Shown here piece after piece: positions 1 through 9,283 of a stretch of 64,000 nucleotides of DNA; positions within the stretch are counted from its first letter, which is position 1, and every line of letters starts with the position of its first letter. A program made the translations under genes and the position numbers. Location: the NCBI GenBank assembly GCA_964528055.1, contig CAZGQM010000003.1, positions 186,001 to 250,000 on the forward strand. Direction: 5' to 3'. A model generated the notes under the pieces. It saw nothing but the letters and a program-made list of their open reading frames with translations, searched no databases and was not told the DNA's origin. The DNA is from Geoanaerobacter sp964528055. Lineage in GTDB: Bacteria > Desulfobacterota > Desulfuromonadia > Geobacterales > DSM-12255.

Positions 1-414
1 CAAAGCAATCGCCCGCTGAAACATGCTGAGACCAGGCGGGTCAAGTGGCTGAGGTCGCCCCAGACAATCAGCACCGCTCTTCTCAAAGCATTCGGCAACA
101 TTGACCAAAAGCTGGTTATCGGGAATAAAGCAATGACCATCAATAACGAGAAACAAATCTCCTCTGCCGCTACGAAAACCGACATTTCGCCCTGCACTGG
201 AGAGTCGTTTCGGGTTGTCCAGTAACCGAACCTGTGGAAACTCTAACCCAATACGTTTAACAATCTCTCTTGTGCCGTCATCCGACATGCCATCGGCGAC
301 GATAATCTCGAAACGATCCGGAGGATACTCCTGATTAATTAGTTGCCCAAGTGTATCAGAGATGAAACGCGCCTCGTTACGAACTGGCATGATGACGGTT
401 ATGAATGGCATCAT
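1..414 (-). CDS. Glycosyltransferase family 2, N-terminal part (cut by window edge)
   Basis: An open frame with no stop runs from an ATG at 414 (or 411) off the left edge, so only about 138 N-terminal residues are visible. The protein begins MMPFITVIMPVRNEARFI, the classic nucleotide-sugar binding start of GT-A family 2 enzymes. It continues with an ADGMSDDGT segment and LVIDGHC, where the family usually has the metal-binding DxD. It would transfer a sugar to a lipid-linked or polysaccharide acceptor on the cytoplasmic face. Its start overlaps the end of the GT4 gene, so it is the next cistron of the exopolysaccharide operon. A weak GGGAG lies about 10 bases upstream. Acceptor and sugar cannot be told from the sequence. 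Confidence 0.85.
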   Translation of the reverse strand, partial: MMPFITVIMPVRNEARFISDTLGQLINQEYPPDRFEIIVADGMSDDGTREIVKRIGLEFPQVRLLDNPKRLSSAGRNVGFRSGRGDLFLVIDGHCFIPDNQLLVNVAECFEKSGADCLGRPQPLDPPGLSMFQRAIAL

Positions 415-1513
415 ATAAATCTTCGTACTCCCCTGTTTGCCTCTCGAAACTAAATTCCTGTGCTACATACCGGTAGCCGGCATCAGCCATCTGACTGCGG
501 AGAGCTGGATTATCGACGAGTGCCAGAATATGCCTCGCCATAAGTTCAGGTTGATCGGGTCTTGTCAAAAATCCGGAAATGCCATCTTGAACAACTTCAG
601 GTGTCCCTCCTACTCGTGTAGCTACAACCGGTTTATGGGCAGCATATGCCTCCAGGACAACATTGGGAAGCCCCTCGGTAAATGATGGCAGCATGAAAAT
701 ATCGATGTCATGCAATACCGCCTGCAGATCGGTTCTGAAGCCGGGTAACAGAAAACGCCCTTCAAGTCCTTCTGCTACAATCTGACTTTCAAGTTCGGAT
801 CGTAGAAAGCCTTCTCCGAAAATAACGAAATACGTTGAACTGTTGAGTTCGGCTACTTCACGAGCAGCCTTGATCATACCGCCATAGTTTTTTTCCGGAC
901 TAAGGCGCCCTGCTGAAGCAATGATTATTGCAGATTCCGGCAGGCCAAGTTCGCTTCGAAGGGTACTTTGATTGGGTTCAGGATTCACTGCCAGGTTGAT
1001 AGCGTTGTGAATGACCGATATTTTCTCTGGGTTTACCCCTAGTGCCAGTATTTTCTTTCGCTGACCATAGGATACTGCAACTATGTGGTTTGAAAGCCGA
1101 AGGAAAAACTTATCCAGCTTCTCATACAGTCGGATTTTTCGATTTTCAGCAGTCCATCCTCTAGAGATAGCAATTTGGGGTATTCCACTGAGCCAGGAGG
1201 AGAGTCGGCCAATAACATTTGATTTATATCCATGGGCGCAGAGGAGATGTATCCCCATCCTTCGCAGAACAGCAACGATTCTAAAAATGGTGATCGGATC
1301 AAAAGGGTTCTGAACATGAACTTCCACCACCTCGACACCATCTAATCGAGCATATTCCGCAAGTTGGTTAGGCTCTCCTTTTTCAACAAATGTGATCAGA
1401 ACAATACGGTGACGATCCTTATTTAATAGAAGTGCATGTGTGAGTATCTGCTTTTCCGGACCACCGTAGAAGTTGGATGCTATGAGATGCGCTATAGTGA
1501 TTGGGTTTGTCAT
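377..1513 (-). CDS. Glycosyltransferase family 4 (GT-B fold)
   Basis: About 378 residues. The N-terminus (ASNFYGGPEKQ) has the glycine-rich acceptor loop typical of GT4 enzymes. The C-terminal donor domain carries SAGRLSPEKN and the EX7E signature in PSFTEGLPNVVLEAYAAHKPVV followed by GGTPEVV. I chose the ATG at 1513 because it makes a 4-base ATGA overlap with the upstream gene; a longer frame from 1534 is possible. It likely adds a sugar to the repeat unit of the XrtA-linked exopolysaccharide at the cytoplasmic membrane. The family is well supported, the sugar specificity is unknown. Confidence 0.9.
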   Translation of the reverse strand: MTNPITIAHLIASNFYGGPEKQILTHALLLNKDRHRIVLITFVEKGEPNQLAEYARLDGVEVVEVHVQNPFDPITIFRIVAVLRRMGIHLLCAHGYKSNVIGRLSSWLSGIPQIAISRGWTAENRKIRLYEKLDKFFLRLSNHIVAVSYGQRKKILALGVNPEKISVIHNAINLAVNPEPNQSTLRSELGLPESAIIIASAGRLSPEKNYGGMIKAAREVAELNSSTYFVIFGEGFLRSELESQIVAEGLEGRFLLPGFRTDLQAVLHDIDIFMLPSFTEGLPNVVLEAYAAHKPVVATRVGGTPEVVQDGISGFLTRPDQPELMARHILALVDNPALRSQMADAGYRYVAQEFSFERQTGEYEDLYDAIHNRHHASS

Positions 1514-2697
1514 GAACGGGTAGTCCTGACCCACTGGTTATTACGGAATCCTGCCATCCCAAGTAATGAAACCATACAAAGCCACACAAGATAGAATGGC
1601 GAAAGAAGGAGACACTTCATCTTTTGCCGAGAAAAACCGTTTAAAGCTATTCCAAGGCCAATATAGAGGATTTGTGCGAGTAGCACCAAAGCTGCCCAGG
1701 AGACCAATATATGTGAGCTAACAGCAATTGACAAAACGAGTAATGCACTGTTGGCAACCAACAATAGAGGTCTGCTCCCAGCGATGAGACTGATGCCAAG
1801 GTCAACCTGCGCTAGATTAAGTTGCATTATACCCGATGCAATCAACCTGATAGCACGTCCCTTGGTTAATGTCGAGTTACCTGAGGCCCACCGCACCCTT
1901 TGGGCGAAAGCCTCCTGGAGGGTCTCCGGCTGGCATGCATAGACGCCCATTTCAGGAGCAAAGTGGATGCGAATATTGTGATTAATCAGCGTCAAACCGT
2001 ACTCTGTATCCTCCACAATTGAAAAGGCATTCCATGGGAATTTCACTAATATCTCACTTGAGAAACACATGCCGTTTCCTCTAAGGATTACCGGAAGTCT
2101 CAATATATCCTTTGGGAGCCAGAAAAGTTTGTTCTCAATCAGATTCCCGACCTGGAACAGATACGTCAGGATGCTTGCATCCGGATTGGACATGCCATCA
2201 TACGCCTGAACGACCTGCTCACCTTGTCGTAGACGAAGATCGAGCGCTGAAAGAAAATTAGCACTTACGATGCTGTCTGCGTCGATAACGATAAAGGCGT
2301 CATAGCCTCTCGGCATCAGTTCTGTGAAGGCATGTCGAAGGGCGTAACCCTTGCCTCTCAAGGAGGTATCACATCGTTCAAGACACTCTGCCCCTGCTGA
2401 AAGTGCCTTTTCAACAGTTGCGTCCGTGCAATTGTCTGCGATAACAACAACATCAAATAAATTGCGCGGATAAGAAACGTTTGACAGACTGTGAACCGTG
2501 GCAGTTATTCCCAACTCTTCATTATGGGCCGGGACAACAAACACAAAGCGGGATTGTGGTACGCCTGCTGAAGGAGTCTCATGTTTGCTTATAATGAAGT
2601 AGAGAAGGGCAAAAAGCCAGAGATAGAGTACAAGACCAGTTAGACTTATCAGCCCTGCAATCAGAAAAAACGTAGCGGTGGTATAAACGAGTGCCAT
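1510..2697 (-). CDS. Membrane-bound processive glycosyltransferase family 2
   Basis: 395 residues. One hydrophobic segment lies at the N-terminus (about residues 5-38) and several at the C-terminus (about 300-385) around a cytosolic GT-A domain. Visible catalytic motifs are FVVPAHNEE, the DAD metal site (VIDADS, about residue 140), the acceptor-site VEDTEYG and QRVRW. These are the D, DxD, TED-like and QxxRW set of cellulose- or hyaluronan-synthase-like enzymes. It therefore probably polymerises and may extrude a glycan. It is the gene upstream of the GT4 gene and overlaps it. The polymer made is unknown. Confidence 0.9.
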   Translation of the reverse strand: MALVYTTATFFLIAGLISLTGLVLYLWLFALLYFIISKHETPSAGVPQSRFVFVVPAHNEELGITATVHSLSNVSYPRNLFDVVVIADNCTDATVEKALSAGAECLERCDTSLRGKGYALRHAFTELMPRGYDAFIVIDADSIVSANFLSALDLRLRQGEQVVQAYDGMSNPDASILTYLFQVGNLIENKLFWLPKDILRLPVILRGNGMCFSSEILVKFPWNAFSIVEDTEYGLTLINHNIRIHFAPEMGVYACQPETLQEAFAQRVRWASGNSTLTKGRAIRLIASGIMQLNLAQVDLGISLIAGSRPLLLVANSALLVLSIAVSSHILVSWAALVLLAQILYIGLGIALNGFSRQKMKCLLLSPFYLVWLCMVSLLGMAGFRNNQWVRTTRS

Positions 2698-2825
2698 CAG
2701 TTTTGCGACCTTGTGATAGAAGGAACAGACGCTGATGTCAGAACATCTTGCAGGGATGAAAACTTCAATCTATCAAAAGAATTCCTCAATGCTCTCCCTG
2801 TAGCCACAAATATATCTAAATCTTG

Positions 2826-3689
2826 TTATTGTTTCCTGACTGCAGATCTATGCAGATCTATCACACTCGACATGGTGCCGAACTGCAGTCCCGATAGAAT
2901 CTTTCGCAACTTGTCCTCGGTCTTCTCCAGATTGAGATAGTGTCTAAAGCGAGACTTCATGCCGGCCTTGATGCGCGGTTGGCCGGGGTCAATCTCCCAA
3001 GGGTGAAAGTACAGCACTCCCGGTTGGTGTTCCCGCTGATTGATCGCCGTTATGCCGCTCCGAATTATTTCGGCTGGAAGAAGTCGCAGGTAGCCGCCTC
3101 CGGCAATGGGTAGACAAATTTTCTTCCAACCCAGCCGAATCTGGAGGGTCGTTAAAGGAAACTCAAGCAGCTGTCCGGCTCCGGTCCGAAGTATATGCGG
3201 AAATCGCTCAGCATCCGGGATGCCATAGGTGTCATGCATAACCGGAAATACACTTGAATCATAGGTAAAACCTTCTTCAACAAGAATATCCAGTGCCCAG
3301 AGCGATTGTTTAGTAATCGAATAGCTTGGGGCTCGGTAACCGCATACAGCGAAACCCGTTAACTCCTCCAGATGTTTTTTCGATCGTTTGATATCCTCTC
3401 TGAATCTCTCAGGACCGATTTCGTAGATCAGTTCATGGGCATAACCGTGAGAGGCAATTTCGTGACCGCGTCGGCAAATTTCCTGCACCAACTCAGGCAA
3501 TCGTTTGGCAACCCACCCAAGTACAAAGAAAGTAGCTTTTACATCGAATTCGTCAAACAGATCAAGTGCTCGCCGCGTGCTATCTCCTACTCGCAACGGA
3601 TAACTGTCCCACGAATCCCTTCTGATTATCTTGGCAAAGGCATTTACCTGAAAATAGTCTTCAACGTCTATTGTCAACGCGTTACGCAT
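2826..3689 (-). CDS. XrtA/PEP-CTERM-associated polysaccharide deacetylase
   Basis: 287 residues with a NodB-homology domain. TIDVEDYF holds the catalytic/metal Asp at the N-terminus, HEIASHGYAHE gives the two metal-binding His, and RAPSYSI is motif 3. The C-terminal part (after about residue 200) matches the DUF3473 extension typical of the deacetylase found with exosortase A. It would remove N-acetyl groups from the exported polysaccharide. The ATG overlaps the stop of the beta-barrel gene by one base (TAATG), so the two are translationally coupled. Just inside the C-terminal coding end is a 10-base tandem duplication (2843-2862). Confidence 0.92.
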   Translation of the reverse strand: MRNALTIDVEDYFQVNAFAKIIRRDSWDSYPLRVGDSTRRALDLFDEFDVKATFFVLGWVAKRLPELVQEICRRGHEIASHGYAHELIYEIGPERFREDIKRSKKHLEELTGFAVCGYRAPSYSITKQSLWALDILVEEGFTYDSSVFPVMHDTYGIPDAERFPHILRTGAGQLLEFPLTTLQIRLGWKKICLPIAGGGYLRLLPAEIIRSGITAINQREHQPGVLYFHPWEIDPGQPRIKAGMKSRFRHYLNLEKTEDKLRKILSGLQFGTMSSVIDLHRSAVRKQ

Positions 3690-4951
3690 TAAAAGGCTTT
3701 TGCAATTTCAATAATGACGCGATTAATTTCTCGACTGTCTGAAGCCCTGTTGATCTGATTTCGGTAAGTAATATAGTTATAATTTAGCGATAGGGTAAGA
3801 TCATTGTTGAATGAATATAAAAGCCCTGAATTCCCTGTAAGCTTATAGGTATAATCCGTCGTTGTCTTTTCCAGGAATTGTTCACCAGCTGCTGCAAGGG
3901 AAAGATTCAAGCGGTCATAAATTTCGTATTTACCTGAAGCAGCTACGGATATTTTTTTTCTGTCCACGACACCGGTTTCGGTAATTACGTACTCTGAGTA
4001 TGAACTTGAAAGATCCATACTCCCCCGCACGAAAGAGCGCACAAGCTTTCCTGAATAGAGAGACTCCTTAATTGATGAACGAAGCGGATCTTCCGTGTAC
4101 TGAACGCGTGTCTCCAGAGTAACAGTGGCAAATGACATATCTTGGGTGAGTCCTGCATTCCAGAAAGGATTTGTTATCCTTATCCCATTGTTAAATGACT
4201 GCCAAGTATTACCCCCCTGGCCGAAAAGAAAAGATTTTTCAGCGTATTCATACCTGAAGCCACCATAAGCATTATGTCTCTGGTATTTTTGAGTGGTAGT
4301 ATCAGTGTCTGAATAGGAGTACCCCCAGGTAAATGAAAATTTCGGAAGCATTTCGTGACTTGCATCGGCAAAAGCGTAATGCTCTTTTTTATCAACGCCG
4401 CTTGGCTCCTTATACCAGGTGTTGGAATATCTGTATCCTGTCTTTATTGATGAGTTACCCCCCAGCCGCCAGAGAAAATATGGAGAAACCGTACCAACGT
4501 TCTGGTCACTCTGGTTTACGGATAGGCTATCAGTTGTGTAATCTCTGGCGACATCTAAAGAAACCCTTTTATAGGTATCGGATGCTTGAATAAAGAATAA
4601 ATTATCAATAACAGTAAGGTTCCCAGATGATCCGAGGTTATGGGTATACTCGTCCCCTTTTGTCCCTTTGGCATAATAACGGTAATCAAAGTTGTAGGAG
4701 AGGCTGAGATCGAGAACAGGAGCCTTGTAGCCCAATGAAAAACCAGGCTGGGCCCTCGTAATGAACTCCGCTTTTGTGGGCGAGCGAGTCTCAAATATAT
4801 TGTCGTTAAATTCCTCGCTTACCGCAATCCTGGGTTTGAGCTCAAAATCAGCAGCATGGGCCGCATCATTTTGCGTTGGGATAATGCCGGGCATGGCACA
4901 GATAACACCCGCAAGAAATGCTCCTGACATCAGACGTGCAATGATTTTCAT
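3689..4951 (-). CDS. PEP-CTERM-system-associated outer-membrane beta-barrel protein
   Basis: 420 residues. The signal peptide has a basic start, a hydrophobic core (about residues 8-25) and an AHA|AD cleavage-like site near residue 34. The mature protein is rich in alternating aromatic/polar strands (LSLSYNFDYRY, VTLETRVQYTED, LSLNYNYITYRN) and ends in a phenylalanine (EIAKAF), as expected for an outer-membrane barrel recognised by Bam. This matches the TIGR03016 class of XrtA-locus proteins. It possibly forms the outer-membrane exit for the polysaccharide, which is inference from context. It starts immediately after the ATPase stop codon. Confidence 0.85.
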   Translation of the reverse strand: MKIIARLMSGAFLAGVICAMPGIIPTQNDAAHAADFELKPRIAVSEEFNDNIFETRSPTKAEFITRAQPGFSLGYKAPVLDLSLSYNFDYRYYAKGTKGDEYTHNLGSSGNLTVIDNLFFIQASDTYKRVSLDVARDYTTDSLSVNQSDQNVGTVSPYFLWRLGGNSSIKTGYRYSNTWYKEPSGVDKKEHYAFADASHEMLPKFSFTWGYSYSDTDTTTQKYQRHNAYGGFRYEYAEKSFLFGQGGNTWQSFNNGIRITNPFWNAGLTQDMSFATVTLETRVQYTEDPLRSSIKESLYSGKLVRSFVRGSMDLSSSYSEYVITETGVVDRKKISVAASGKYEIYDRLNLSLAAAGEQFLEKTTTDYTYKLTGNSGLLYSFNNDLTLSLNYNYITYRNQINRASDSREINRVIIEIAKAF

Positions 4952-6112
4952 TTAACTACCAAGTATCTTTCTGACCAGACTGGATTTCCCGCTTCGTCCT
5001 CCATCCTGGTCGGCATCGTCATGCTGACTTCGTGATTTTTCTACCCTGGAGCTCAATGCGGTTATTGATGCATCGGTCTCCTTGACATGAAACATGAAAG
5101 CGTTCTGTAATTCCGTCAGCTTTTGCCCGAACTCCTTGTTTATGGATTCAGATAAACATTTTGACTCTTTCTCCATCCCGTCCAATCGTGCGGTTATTTT
5201 ATGTAACGCGACAGCGACTTCCGATGAGTAAACACCGTCCTTCGTCTCAGGCTGTCTGGAGTCAGAACTAACGGCCTCTTCAGGTGCCTGATCCCCCCAG
5301 AAATGCCTGTCAAAATCAAGATCACCTACCACGTCCTGAACCAGAACATCATCCAGGGATCTGGTTTCTTCAGCAAATGCAGAAATCAGAAGGAAATCAC
5401 ATATGATGTTAATAAGGCGAGGAACCCCCTTGCTGTTGGCAAATACTATATCAAGTGCTGAGCCTGAAAAGGTTACTGCATCCCGGTTCCCGGCAATCTG
5501 AAGACGATGAAGGATGTACTGCTCCATCTCATTCCTGGAAAGTGGCTGCAGATGGCAGTTGATGCTTATTCTCTGACGAAGTTGCCGTAATCCCGGAGCA
5601 CTCATGGTTTTACGGAGCTCCGGTTGCCCAACAAGGATGATCTGGAGGAGTTTCGAGCTGTCGGTCTCAAGATTCGAAAGCATCCGTATCTCTTCAAGCA
5701 ACTTGGAAGTCAGATTTTGAGCCTCGTCAATAATCAGGACCGGAAAATTGCCAACGGCATACTGCTCCACAAGGAAGTCGTTGAGGTCCCGCAGCATGAC
5801 GGTCTTGTCCTTACCAATGACCGGGATCCCAAAGTCGTCATTGATCAGAGCAATAAGCTGCTCGGAATTAACCCTGGTGTTGAATACCTTGGATATGACC
5901 ACCTGTTCGTGATGCTTCTTGAGCAAATCACGGATAATGGTTGTCTTCCCCGAGCCTACCTCACCGGTCAAAAGAATAAAACCTACCCTTTCGCGGATTC
6001 CGTAATCAAGGTAAGTAAGAGCCCTTTTGTGCGACTTGCTCAGGAAGAGAAAGTCCGGATTAGGTACCAGGTCAAATGGTTTTTTATTGAGACCGAAAAA
6101 AGCTTCGTACAT
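4952..6112 (-). CDS. XrtA-associated AAA ATPase (ExeA/GspA-like)
   Basis: 386 residues beginning MYEAFFGLNKKPFDLVPNP, the typical start of ExeA-like ATPases. It has a Walker A (GEVGSGKTT, about residue 52), a Walker B (VLIIDEAQN) and arginine-rich sensor segments (LRQLRQRI). The last 120 residues are polar with heptad-like stretches, probably coiled coil, and end in a basic tail. The family is TIGR03015 of exosortase loci, thought to drive assembly or export of envelope polymers. It sits in the operon between the tyrosine kinase and the outer-membrane barrel. Confidence 0.9.
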   Translation of the reverse strand: MYEAFFGLNKKPFDLVPNPDFLFLSKSHKRALTYLDYGIRERVGFILLTGEVGSGKTTIIRDLLKKHHEQVVISKVFNTRVNSEQLIALINDDFGIPVIGKDKTVMLRDLNDFLVEQYAVGNFPVLIIDEAQNLTSKLLEEIRMLSNLETDSSKLLQIILVGQPELRKTMSAPGLRQLRQRISINCHLQPLSRNEMEQYILHRLQIAGNRDAVTFSGSALDIVFANSKGVPRLINIICDFLLISAFAEETRSLDDVLVQDVVGDLDFDRHFWGDQAPEEAVSSDSRQPETKDGVYSSEVAVALHKITARLDGMEKESKCLSESINKEFGQKLTELQNAFMFHVKETDASITALSSRVEKSRSQHDDADQDGGRSGKSSLVRKILGS

Positions 6113-6136
6113 GATTCACCATTATAAACTTATAGT

Positions 6137-6976
6137 TCAACGTACATAGGGCGATGCGTAATACTGTGAATATCTTTTGTCTGAGAAATCGATACTTGCA
6201 CTGTTGTAAACAATTCCAAGAAGATTTGTCCCTTTCAAGGTCTCAATGGCTTCACTGATTTCAAGCTGAGAAGCAAGCCTTTCCCTGACGACAAAAATGA
6301 TTGCATCAACGAGTTTACTCAGATGTCGTGTTTCAGCAAAAGGGAGCAACGGAGGAGTATCGATAATGACATACCGATCAGGATATCGGTTTTTCAACTC
6401 CTGCAATAAATCTTTTGCCTTTTGGGAAGAGAAGAGCTCCACAGGATTAGGAACATCTCTACCCGCAGGAAATACGACAAGTTTGCCAATACCTGTATTC
6501 ACCAGTAGATCAGAAGGGTCGAGATCATCGCATAAACAGTCTGCAAAACCTTTTGCTGTTTCCATCCCTAGATATCTGTGAATTGATGGACGTCTGAAGT
6601 CGGCATCAACAAGCAAGACGGTATGATCAATGCCTTGAGCTAGACTTATCGCAAGATTGAGTGCGGTCAAGGATTTTCCTTCACCGGCTATGGCACTTGT
6701 AACCATGATAATGTTATTGAACTTGTCGTCCTGACTGGTGAAATTCAATAGGGCAGACTTGAGTTTCCGGTATTCCTCACTTGCAGGTGAGGATTGATCG
6801 AGCAATGGGAAGAGATTCGGGTTATCAAGTATGATTTTCCTTTCTGGTTCAGGAAGAGTCTGATAATTTCTGACCTCTGTAGTATATCCGCCTGAATAAC
6901 TCTGCTGCTCCTTGACAGAGCCGCTTCCCGAGCGGATTATTGCCGCCTTTTCCAATGCCTTTTCAATCCTGCTCAT
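6137..6976 (-). CDS. XrtA-associated bacterial tyrosine autokinase (CpsD/Wzc-C-like)
   Basis: 279 residues of the BY-kinase P-loop family. Walker A is AIAGEGKS, Walker A' is LLVDADFRRPS and Walker B is VIIDTPPLLP. The C-terminus is tyrosine-rich (YSQYYASPYVR), the usual autophosphorylation cluster. It lies directly after the Wzz-like gene, the normal partner whose cytoplasmic end activates the kinase. It is expected to control polysaccharide chain length and export by cycles of phosphorylation. This corresponds to the TIGR03018 class. Confidence 0.92.
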   Translation of the reverse strand: MSRIEKALEKAAIIRSGSGSVKEQQSYSGGYTTEVRNYQTLPEPERKIILDNPNLFPLLDQSSPASEEYRKLKSALLNFTSQDDKFNNIIMVTSAIAGEGKSLTALNLAISLAQGIDHTVLLVDADFRRPSIHRYLGMETAKGFADCLCDDLDPSDLLVNTGIGKLVVFPAGRDVPNPVELFSSQKAKDLLQELKNRYPDRYVIIDTPPLLPFAETRHLSKLVDAIIFVVRERLASQLEISEAIETLKGTNLLGIVYNSASIDFSDKRYSQYYASPYVR

Positions 6977-6988
6977 GTGCGATTACCT

Positions 6989-8446
6989 CTATCCGACAAT
7001 CTTATTGATCAATTTATCTGTAAGATCAAGCAATTCCAACACTACGAATGAACAGAGAAAACAGAGATACACGATTGATACAAGATATAACCGGATATCT
7101 TTCTTACGCTCAACAGCTCTCTCCAAAGGGTTTTCAATGGCAGGAATCACCGCCAGCACAGGGAGGCCAAACTGCTTAACCGATTCCAGAGACTTAACAG
7201 ATGCATCAAGTGTGTCCAGGAGAAAAACAACTGCAAAGGCAATTCCCAGTCCGGCTGCAAAACCCATGAGCATGATCTTCATCCTATCCGGGCTCACCGG
7301 CTTTATAGGCAAAACAGCAGCATCTACAATTCTATAATTGGCAGATTTATCCTGCACCTCCATCTGGCTGGAAACTTCCGATTGCCCATGGCGGTTCACC
7401 AACTGTGCATAAAGATCTTTCTGCGTGTTACGTTCACGTTCTAGTTCCTCAATTTCAGCCTTTACCGACGGTATGGTCCTCAAAATTGTACGATTTGAGG
7501 CGATGGAATTCCTAAGATTGTTTTCTGCCTGCTTCAATACTTTTATCTCAGCGGTTACCCTGTCCAGATCAACAGACTCTTCCATCTGATCAGTTTTACC
7601 AACTGTCTTCAACTGAGACTGCAGTGATTCGATCTCACTTTTCAGCTGGGCGACTTCAGGATAGCTGTCGGTATACTGTAACTTAAGGTCAGCCATCCTC
7701 TTCTTTAGTTGATTTATCTTGCTCAGCAGAGGCGATCCTGCCTTTATTGCAATTAGTCTGGTCTCTAATTGTGAACGACGAATCTGTACATCATCAAGGC
7801 GTTGCTGAGCTGTGTCCAGCTCCCTCTGGATAGATCCAGCATCTACTCCGACAATTGCACCTTTGGATTTTCTGTATTCGTTAACAGCAGCCTCGGCCTT
7901 GTCAAGTTTTTCTTTGAACGTTGCCATCTGTTCAGACAGGAACTTGCTGGCGCCGTATGAATCCTCGCGCTTAGATGAAGTGTTCTCTTCTATGTAGCGC
8001 CTGACCAGGCTATTTACAAAATCACGCGCAATCTTGGGGTTTTTGTCCCTGTATATAATCGTAAAAAGATTTTCTTTATCCTTCTGCTTAACCTGCAAAT
8101 TCTTGCGTATATCTTTTAATACTTCTTCCAGAGCCTGTTCCCCCCCCTTTTTTACATTCATGTCCAATTCGTCTATCACTTTTACGAGGAGAGTTCGACT
8201 GGTAATGGCGTAGTTAAGTACTTTAATTTTGTCTTCTATTGATGGTGTTACGGCTATCCCCTTGATTAACTCGGCAATGACGCTCTTTTCTATAAAGACA
8301 ATGCTCTTTGCCTCATATTCTCTGGGCAATAGATAACTTATTGCTACACCGATGGTCATGATCACAAAGGCAGTAAGGATAAATATCCGTTTCCTGCCCT
8401 TTATCATACTTACATACTTCTTTACATCCAATTCATTGTTATCCAT
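6989..8446 (-). CDS. XrtA-system chain-length determinant (Wzz/GumC-like)
   Basis: 485 residues. An N-terminal transmembrane segment (about residues 18-36) is followed by the Wzz fold (EYEAKSIVFIEKS). A long periplasmic coiled coil spans about residues 160-350, rich in leucine, lysine and glutamate. A proline-rich stretch before the second membrane segment (PIKPVSPDRMKIMLMGFAAGLG) is the Wzz signature. An extra hydrophobic segment follows near residues 455-475. It sets polymer length together with the kinase encoded next to it. This matches TIGR03007. Confidence 0.92.
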   Translation of the reverse strand: MDNNELDVKKYVSMIKGRKRIFILTAFVIMTIGVAISYLLPREYEAKSIVFIEKSVIAELIKGIAVTPSIEDKIKVLNYAITSRTLLVKVIDELDMNVKKGGEQALEEVLKDIRKNLQVKQKDKENLFTIIYRDKNPKIARDFVNSLVRRYIEENTSSKREDSYGASKFLSEQMATFKEKLDKAEAAVNEYRKSKGAIVGVDAGSIQRELDTAQQRLDDVQIRRSQLETRLIAIKAGSPLLSKINQLKKRMADLKLQYTDSYPEVAQLKSEIESLQSQLKTVGKTDQMEESVDLDRVTAEIKVLKQAENNLRNSIASNRTILRTIPSVKAEIEELERERNTQKDLYAQLVNRHGQSEVSSQMEVQDKSANYRIVDAAVLPIKPVSPDRMKIMLMGFAAGLGIAFAVVFLLDTLDASVKSLESVKQFGLPVLAVIPAIENPLERAVERKKDIRLYLVSIVYLCFLCSFVVLELLDLTDKLINKIVG

Positions 8447-8462
8447 AAGGTCTCTCTATATG

Positions 8463-9266
8463 TTAGAAAATGCTTTCCTTCACAATAATATAATCACCCG
8501 GCTTCAGTTTTACATTCTGAGTGAGATCACCGTTTTTAGTTATTTCCTTGGCTTTTACCTCAATTGTTTCTTCCTTATTGTCACTCTTTCGACGAATCAG
8601 TGTATCATTCTGGCTGGCAAATTTCGTAAATCCTCCCGACTCAAGAATTGCCTCCATCACTGTCATCCCATCCCGGTATTCAATGGATTTAGGCATATTC
8701 ACAGCACCAAGAACATATATGTTTTTATCCATCAGGAGAGGCATAAAAATAGAGTCGCCGGATTCAACGGGTACATCATCGTTCGTGTCTCCTTGAATAA
8801 AGAGTCGATGGAAGTCCTCCTTGATCTTTTTGCCGTTGCGCAAGAGATAGGAACGGCGGAGGTCGGCTGTCTTGACCTCTCCCAAGGTACAAAGGAGTTG
8901 AAGAAGTGACGATTTGCGGGTCAGATCATACACACCTGACCTGATGCCCCCTCCGAAGATATAGACCTTACTGTTGGTGATCTCACGCACAGTTACCGTT
9001 ACTATCGGATTTTTCACCAACTCCTTTAGTTTAACTGTCAGTGATTGTTGTAGTGCAGTTGGTGTAAATCCACTGGCTATCACATCGCCTAGCCCCGGCA
9101 CTGTGATCTTTCCGTCCGGCCTCACCTTTACAGAAAAGGAAAGATCCTTGATGCCCCACACTGCCACATCAAGACCGTCACCTTCGCCGATAACATAATC
9201 GGCTGCAAATGTCGAAACCGTGAGAGAAAGGACAAATAAAAGCCCAAAAATCAATGTTTTCATCAT
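8463..9266 (-). CDS. XrtA-system polysaccharide export protein (Wza/BexD-like)
   Basis: About 267 residues with a signal peptide (FGLLFVLSLTVSTFAA). It then has the poly_export domain (YVIGEGDGLDVAVWG, VRPDGKITVPGLGDV) and SLBB-type repeats (VYIFGGG, IYVLGAVN). No lipobox cysteine is present. GAGAGG lies 5-6 bases before the ATG at 9266, favouring that start over a GTG at 9272. It forms the periplasm-spanning or outer-membrane channel for the polymer. At 267 residues it is shorter than Wza (about 380). Confidence 0.9.
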   Translation of the reverse strand: MMKTLIFGLLFVLSLTVSTFAADYVIGEGDGLDVAVWGIKDLSFSVKVRPDGKITVPGLGDVIASGFTPTALQQSLTVKLKELVKNPIVTVTVREITNSKVYIFGGGIRSGVYDLTRKSSLLQLLCTLGEVKTADLRRSYLLRNGKKIKEDFHRLFIQGDTNDDVPVESGDSIFMPLLMDKNIYVLGAVNMPKSIEYRDGMTVMEAILESGGFTKFASQNDTLIRRKSDNKEETIEVKAKEITKNGDLTQNVKLKPGDYIIVKESIF

Positions 9267-9283
9267 TACCACCTCTCGAACTT